64,000 nucleotides of DNA from Candidatus Nitronauta litoralis. Lineage in GTDB: Bacteria > Nitrospinota > Nitrospinia > Nitrospinales > Nitrospinaceae. The notes beneath the pieces are model-generated. The model saw nothing but the letters and a program-made list of their open reading frames with translations, did no database searches and had not been told where the DNA came from. Shown piece after piece: positions 62,375 through 64,000 of this stretch. The position numbers and the translations under genes were made by a program. Location: positions 2,356,001-2,420,000 of the forward strand of contig CP048685.1 in the NCBI GenBank assembly GCA_015698285.1. Direction: 5' to 3'. The stretch's first letter is position 1, and the number at the start of each line of letters is the position of its first letter.

Positions 62375-62447
62375 ACAATATTATCAGGCCCACCCCCCTG
62401 AGCTCCGGGCTGATTGATTTCTCCCACCCTGACAGGAGAAGGTTCCC

Positions 62448-63716
62448 ATCAGCGTTTATCTTCTTCTAAATCACTGGAATGGAAAAAATGTCGACGCTGC
62501 CTGCGATCGGCTGGCGAGAGTGTTTCGTCTGACACCTGATGAAGCCCGGCAAGTTCTTCGCCAGGTGGAAAACGGCCAGCAGTGGAAGTTTGGACATCCT
62601 GTTTCAAAAAAGCAGGCGGACACGGCTGTTTCCTATCTAAATTCGCTGGGTTTTCAGGTCAGGCGTGTCTCTGACGGTTCCCCTGTTAAACTGGCGGCAC
62701 CTCAAAAACATTTTCCTGCCAGTGACGAAGAGTTGGAGGTAGAGGAAGAGGTCGAGGCAGAAGAAAGAAGGGTGTCCCGATTAACTGATACGTTGGAGTT
62801 TTTCTTTAAGGGAGACGCCCTTGACTTGATGGTACTTTATCTGAAGTTGTGGGTGTTCTCGTTGCTCACTCTAGGCCTCTATTCTTTCTGGGGGCGTACA
62901 GAATTGCGCCGCTATCTGTTAAGTCACTTGAGTTTGGGAGGGGAACCCTTCCATTACCGCGGAACACCGAAAGGTTTGGCAGCGACGAATGTAAAAGCCT
63001 TGCTTGTAATTATCCTGGCGTTCTTTTTTCTGGTCTGGTTACACCGAACCGATCCATTGTCATCTCCAGTGTTTGAAAAGCTGTTTTTTGGAGCGGGACT
63101 GTTTGGTCTGTTTTATCTTTTCTGGCGTGGAATAGGTTACCGTTTGTCGCAAACAGAGTGGCAAAATTTAAAATTTGATTTTAAAGGCACTTTTGGCCAC
63201 TGGTTTGGTCTGCAAATTAAAGGTTGGCTGTTGTTTGTATTGAGCCTGGGGTTGACGGGGCCGGTGTTCTGGAGCCAGGCTTGGAAGTATAAAATGGAGC
63301 AAACCACATTTGGTGGAAGGGCCTTCCGCTATACTGGTAACTGGCGAAATCTTGCGCGTCCATGGTATATCGGATGGGGGGTGACAGCAGTCACTCTCGG
63401 ATGGGGAGCTCCTGTTTGGTTCTGGTCGGTTTGTGAAATAAAAAAAGTTCTTTGGAACCGTACCCATTTCGACCCCGGCAGGTTCGAATTCAGCGCAGAC
63501 GGAAAATCAAGCGTAAGGCTTCAAATTGAAAATTGGATGATCCTGATTTTGTCACTTGGGCTTGGGTACCCCTCTGTGAAAAAACGCAACCTGGATTTTA
63601 CAACCCGGCATCTGGCACTTGTGGATATCAAAAAATGGAATCACCTGCTGGAAGAGATCAGGAAAGACGTAACCAGAAAAAGCCGGCAAACGTTCCAGAA
63701 TTTTAAAACTCCTTAA
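62448..63716 (+). CDS. DUF898 membrane protein with N-terminal module; apparent AUC start
   Basis: Homology to the preceding protein begins exactly at ATC 62448 (ISVYLLLNHWNGKNVDAACD against MSYRIGLNRFTGEDLESAAD). AGGAG lies at 62434-62438, 9 nt upstream. The only standard start in this frame is GTG at 62520, which would delete 24 conserved residues; a TGA lies at 62430. Thus either AUC is used or an ATG was mutated. After the module (about 1-75) and an acidic linker comes the DUF898/YjgN domain: several TM helices, LGLYSFWGRTELRRYLLSHL, EPFHYRGTPKGLA and TFGGRAFRYTGNWRNL. Function of DUF898 is unknown. Confidence 0.75.
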   Translation: MSVYLLLNHWNGKNVDAACDRLARVFRLTPDEARQVLRQVENGQQWKFGHPVSKKQADTAVSYLNSLGFQVRRVSDGSPVKLAAPQKHFPASDEELEVEEEVEAEERRVSRLTDTLEFFFKGDALDLMVLYLKLWVFSLLTLGLYSFWGRTELRRYLLSHLSLGGEPFHYRGTPKGLAATNVKALLVIILAFFFLVWLHRTDPLSSPVFEKLFFGAGLFGLFYLFWRGIGYRLSQTEWQNLKFDFKGTFGHWFGLQIKGWLLFVLSLGLTGPVFWSQAWKYKMEQTTFGGRAFRYTGNWRNLARPWYIGWGVTAVTLGWGAPVWFWSVCEIKKVLWNRTHFDPGRFEFSADGKSSVRLQIENWMILILSLGLGYPSVKKRNLDFTTRHLALVDIKKWNHLLEEIRKDVTRKSRQTFQNFKTP

Positions 63717-63794
63717 TAAAAACCCATTGGCCAAAAGTATTAGTAGTATGTAAGGATAAGTTTCAACTTTTAAATTTGAGGTTAAGAAGAGTTT

Positions 63795-64000
63795 ATGATC
63801 GTTGTTACCGGAGGAGCGGGGTTCATTGGAAGTGCAATTGCGGCCGCTTTAAATAGTCGCGGTTATTCGGATTTATGGATCGTCGACGTAGATGATCACC
63901 TTGAAAAAAAGCGTAATCTTTCGGCACTCACCTACGAACGCTATCTCAGTCGTGAAACATTTCTGGATGAAGTTTTAAAAGGAAGTTTGCCGAGCACAGA
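63795..64000 (+). CDS. hldD: ADP-L-glycero-D-manno-heptose 6-epimerase (5' part)
   Basis: From the ATG at 63795 the protein reads MIVVTGGAGFIGSAIAAALN (Rossmann motif GGAGFIG), then WIVDVDDHLEKKRNL and YLSRETFLDEVLKG. This matches the start of HldD/RfaD, which epimerises ADP-heptose for the LPS inner core. The specific features are VDVDDHLE...KRNL and the ETFLDE helix. It runs off the window at 68 codons. Its presence supports a Gram-negative cell envelope. Other NAD-dependent sugar epimerases remain possible with so short a piece. Confidence 0.75.
   Translation, partial: MIVVTGGAGFIGSAIAAALNSRGYSDLWIVDVDDHLEKKRNLSALTYERYLSRETFLDEVLKGSLPST

Noticed and set aside
1-64000. CRISPR arrays, rRNA genes or a replication origin
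   Set aside because: No regularly spaced repeats, no rRNA sequence and no DnaA-box cluster were seen.

Overview
The window reads as chromosome of a Gram-negative bacterium with moderate GC content. An LPS heptose epimerase, lipoproteins, many signal peptides and many periplasmic c-type cytochromes support this. The mix (cytochrome and sulfur-oxidation genes, a GH57 branching enzyme with DUF4912, a PstC with a large periplasmic domain, a SprA-like protein) would fit Nitrospinota or a deltaproteobacterial lineage. No rRNA is present, so that placement is only a guess.

Layout. 1-9 kb: a cyclic-nucleotide-binding PAS-GGDEF protein is divergent from a CHASE2 class III cyclase. A reverse-strand operon follows, encoding an acetolactate-synthase-like TPP enzyme, an aldehyde dehydrogenase, a PP2C/SpoIIE-type phosphatase and glutamate dehydrogenase. 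9.3-13 kb: a protein with a plant-IQM-like domain, a Na+/H+ antiporter and a 10-TM putative metal exporter. 13.4-24.9 kb: a periplasmic redox island with a monoheme cytochrome, a flavodoxin-fold oxidoreductase, a cytochrome c'-like lipoprotein, a P460-family cytochrome, a Tll0287-like haem protein, a persulfide dioxygenase-rhodanese fusion, a di-haem peroxidase, two tetrahaem paralogs flanking a novel secreted protein, and a TsdA-like thiosulfate dehydrogenase.

25-30.1 kb is a mosaic of mobile remnants. It holds a decayed IS110-type element bounded by 11-bp inverted repeats, two pieces of an RHS protein in swapped order, two AT-rich candidate immunity or cargo genes between them, a zinc-ribbon ORF, and a family of covarying hairpins located exactly where the RHS pieces break. 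It ends at a tRNA-Val/tRNA-Asp pair with an excellent promoter, followed by slyD.

31-35 kb: a TetR regulator with a perfect 16+16 operator palindrome, a TIGR01777 epimerase, a methyltransferase and a SprA-family protein. 35.3-45 kb: a complete phosphate regulon in the order phoB-phoR-pstS-pstC-pstA-pstB-phoU. 45-48 kb: small secreted and redox proteins, including a YcnI-like protein with a probable C-terminal frameshift. 48-59.9 kb: a YbbAP-like ABC exporter next to tesA, a TrpD-like protein, a radical SAM protein, a CDP-alcohol phosphatidyltransferase, a GAF histidine kinase, and a GH57 branching enzyme with a DUF4912 partner. 60-64 kb: an MBL-fold hydrolase, small unknown proteins, a DUF898 membrane protein that appears to start at AUC, and the beginning of hldD.

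The most unusual points are the permuted RHS module with compensatory hairpins at its breakpoints, the cytochrome paralogs with two conserved non-haem cysteines, the apparent AUC start codon, and the IQM-like domain in a bacterial protein.
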